The position numbers and the translations under genes are program-made. DNA of 64,000 nt. It comes from Arthrobacter sp. MYb229. GTDB taxonomy: Bacteria; Actinomycetota; Actinomycetes; Actinomycetales; Micrococcaceae. Each line of letters starts with the position of its first letter. The stretch's first letter is position 1. The notes under the pieces were generated by a model, which saw only the letters and a program-made list of their open reading frames with translations, had not been told where the DNA came from and did no database searches. Positions 62,143 to 64,000 of this stretch are shown here, in pieces. The stretch spans positions 682,001 through 746,000 of the forward strand of contig NZ_PCPS01000002.1 of NCBI RefSeq assembly GCF_002975405.1, read 5' to 3'.

Positions 62143-63600
62143 CTATGCCAGCGGAACGCTCGCCGCGACGCCAGTTAAGTTAGCGGGCGAGAGCAAGGTA
62201 TCGAGGAGGCCGGGATCCACCAGGCCGTAGGACAGCACTAATTCCTTGATGCCTTGCCCGCTGGCTAGGGATTCCTTGGCCAGGTTCGCCGCGTTCGCGT
62301 AGCCGATATGGGGTGCTATTCCCGTGATGATGCTGACCGATTCGGACATGCGTCGTGCCAGAACTGGTTCGTTGGCCGTAATGCCGTCGACGCATCTGGT
62401 GCGCAGGGTATGGCAAGCGGAGGCCAGCCACTGCAACGACTCGAGGAGGCAATCGACCATCACCGGTTCAAAGGCGTTCAGCTGCAACTGGCCGGCTTCT
62501 ACTGCCATTGTCACGGTTGCGTCGGCACCCACCACCCGGAAGGCGACCTGGTTCACGACCTCCGGAATCACCGGGTTCACCTTCCCCGGCATGATCGAAG
62601 AGCCGGCTTGGACCGCGGGCAGGAAGATTTCATTAAATCCTGTTTGCGGGCCGGAGGAAAGCAGGCGCAAATCATTGCAGATCTTCGACAGCTTGACGGC
62701 CGAACGCTTGAGCACGCCCGAGAGCAGCATGAATACTCCGGTGTCGGAGGTCGCTTCAACCAGATCGCGGGCGGATACCAATTCCAGGCCGGTCAGGTTG
62801 TTGAGTTCCCGAGTTACCAATGCGCGGTACTCCGGGTGGGCGGTGATTCCGGTGCCGATGGCCGTAGCGCCGAGGTTGATTTCCGATAAATGCGCCGGCA
62901 GCTCGGATAACCGGGCCAAGTCTTCGCGCAAGGTTTCGGAAAATGCAGCAAATTCCTGGCCTAAGGTCATCGGGACGGCATCCTGCAGCTGCGTCCTGCC
63001 GATCTTGAGGATCTGGGCAAACTCGAGTCCTTTGGCCGCAAAGGAATCAACCAGGAGCTGGTGTTCGGCGCTGTAGTCTCGCAACGCCGAGAGCAAGGCG
63101 ATCTTCACCGCGGTGGGGTAGGTGTCGTTGGTGCTTTGGCCCATGTTGACGTGGTCAATCGGGTCGAGCTCGTGGTACGCGCCCTTGGCGAATCCCAGAA
63201 TCTCCAGTGCACGGTTGGCGATGACCTCATTGAGGTTCATATTGGTGCTGGTGCCGGCGCCGCCCTGGATGCGGTCAACGGGGAAATGCGCGTCGAAGAG
63301 CCCGTCGCGGACCTCCAACGCGGCTTGGTCGATGGCGGCCGAACGTTGCGGATCGAGCAGCCCCAGGCTGGTGTTGGCCCTGGCCGCTGCACACTTGACT
63401 GCGCCAAAGGCCCAGACCAGTGAGCGCAGGCTGCCCACGGGGCGCCCGCTGATGGGGAAGTTCTCGACGGCTCGGAGGCTGCTGATGCCCCAATAGGCAT
63501 CGGCCGGCACTAGGCGTTCGCCAAGCGAATCACGCTCAAGGCGTGTGGCGGGAACGTGGCGCTCTTCGGCTCCGGCGGCATTGGGTAGAGAGGTATTCAT
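62143..63600 (-). CDS. aspartate ammonia-lyase-like enzyme (second copy)
   Basis: The 485-residue enzyme is a paralogue of AspA at 46949-48364, with GSSIMPGKVNPVIPEVVNQ, GGAGTSTNMNLNEVIAN and KIGRTQLQDAVPMTLGQEF conserved. The N-terminus is longer by about 15 residues. The start is ATG 63600; it lies eight bases after an M20 amidohydrolase gene. That context suggests it uses the amino acid released by the amidohydrolase (aspartate or an analogue). Confidence 0.88.
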   Translation of the reverse strand: MNTSLPNAAGAEERHVPATRLERDSLGERLVPADAYWGISSLRAVENFPISGRPVGSLRSLVWAFGAVKCAAARANTSLGLLDPQRSAAIDQAALEVRDGLFDAHFPVDRIQGGAGTSTNMNLNEVIANRALEILGFAKGAYHELDPIDHVNMGQSTNDTYPTAVKIALLSALRDYSAEHQLLVDSFAAKGLEFAQILKIGRTQLQDAVPMTLGQEFAAFSETLREDLARLSELPAHLSEINLGATAIGTGITAHPEYRALVTRELNNLTGLELVSARDLVEATSDTGVFMLLSGVLKRSAVKLSKICNDLRLLSSGPQTGFNEIFLPAVQAGSSIMPGKVNPVIPEVVNQVAFRVVGADATVTMAVEAGQLQLNAFEPVMVDCLLESLQWLASACHTLRTRCVDGITANEPVLARRMSESVSIITGIAPHIGYANAANLAKESLASGQGIKELVLSYGLVDPGLLDTLLSPANLTGVAASVPLA

Positions 63601-63607
63601 GATCGGT

Positions 63608-64000
63608 TCACTCGTTTCCTGCGTTTCGGGGTATCCCGACAAAATCCAGTGCCGTCAGCGCCAAAGCGATGGCACCGTCGTGGATGGCAAGGTTGGCCGC
63701 GCCGCCAATGCAATGTGCGGCAAATTCGGGTTGGTGATTGGCCGCAGGGAAGCAGCCCAACCCGATGTAGGGGTGGATCGCAGGGACTATTTGGGAGACG
63801 TTGCCCATGTCGGTTGAGGCGCGGTTCATGGTGGCTTGTTCTGGCGGGGCGTCGAAGGTTCGGCCCAGTGCCTGGGCATGGGCCGTATAGATATCCAGGG
63901 CCCGCTGCTCTGTGCGGAACTCCGAGTAGGGTTCGGACTCCGGGGTGATCTCCAGTTGGGCTCCGGTTGCCAAGGCCCCTGCTTCGAAGCACTTGTTCAC
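63608..64000 (-). CDS. M20 family amidohydrolase, C-terminal part (cut by window end)
   Basis: The last ~130 residues of a metal-dependent M20D-type amidohydrolase are seen, with CFEAGALATGAQLEITPESE, MNRASTDMGNVSQIVPAIHP and HCIGGAANLAIHDGAIALAL, close to AbgB/p-aminobenzoyl-glutamate-hydrolase relatives. The conserved DMGNVS and HP segments fit the family's C-terminal metal ligands. The start lies beyond base 64000. It is followed by the second aspartase-like gene in the same operon. Confidence 0.85.
   Translation of the reverse strand: MNKCFEAGALATGAQLEITPESEPYSEFRTEQRALDIYTAHAQALGRTFDAPPEQATMNRASTDMGNVSQIVPAIHPYIGLGCFPAANHQPEFAAHCIGGAANLAIHDGAIALALTALDFVGIPRNAGNE

Overview
The window is GC-rich, gene-dense chromosomal DNA. 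It has strong Shine-Dalgarno sequences, frequent GTG/TTG starts and many 4-bp start/stop overlaps. Gene content (assimilatory nitrate reductase, ribulose-monophosphate pathway genes, an SPFH protein, a PF06089-type asparaginase, paired actinobacterial membrane proteins) points to a high-GC Gram-positive of the Arthrobacter/Glutamicibacter type (Micrococcaceae). That taxonomic reading is inference; no rRNA or tRNA gene was seen.

Left third (1-21.3 kb): a small ORF broken by an amber codon; a nitrate-assimilation operon on the minus strand (narK, nasC, FAD/Fe-S electron-transfer subunit); moaA for molybdenum cofactor; a purine-salvage/catabolism block on the plus strand (guanine deaminase, AzgA-type permease, xanthine dehydrogenase xdhA-xdhB and chaperone xdhC); a divergent methionine-salvage pair (homocysteine methyltransferase and amino-acid permease); a Gly-rich membrane protein; and a LuxR-type regulator fused to a kinase-like ATPase domain beside hxlB-hxlA (formaldehyde fixation). 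Two molybdoenzyme operons therefore flank moaA. The xdh operon is preceded by a 16-codon leader ORF and two very stable hairpins.

Middle (21.3-33.6 kb): an SPFH protein, then a segment of about 6.3 kb bounded by two directly oriented copies of the 3' end of purB (22288-22497 and 28771-28983). This looks like a genomic island that entered the 3' end of purB and replaced its last codons. It carries an MFS transporter, a class III CoA-transferase, an acyl-CoA dehydrogenase, a LysR regulator and a 3-hydroxyacyl-CoA dehydrogenase: an inducible acid-catabolism module. No integrase is present. Beyond purB lie a WXG100-like small protein with an alpha/beta-hydrolase partner, a holin-like membrane protein and a HisC-type aminotransferase.

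Right half (33.6-64 kb): a branched-chain/2-oxoacid dehydrogenase operon (E1 alpha, E1 beta, E2) with a large palindrome over its promoter; two large membrane proteins built from repeated TM-extracellular-TM-cytoplasmic modules; a methyltransferase; an S9 peptidase; a lipoprotein; a complete asparagine catabolic operon (GntR regulator, asparaginase, aspartase, permease); an ArsR-controlled SRPBCC/DinB-like operon with a clear operator; a FabH-like ketosynthase; a three-phosphatase operon; an acetoacetate-type CoA-transferase/thiolase operon with a divergent IclR regulator and palindromic operators; a D-threonine aldolase-like enzyme; a flavin monooxygenase; a second aspartase-like lyase; and the 3' end of an M20 amidohydrolase that runs off the window.
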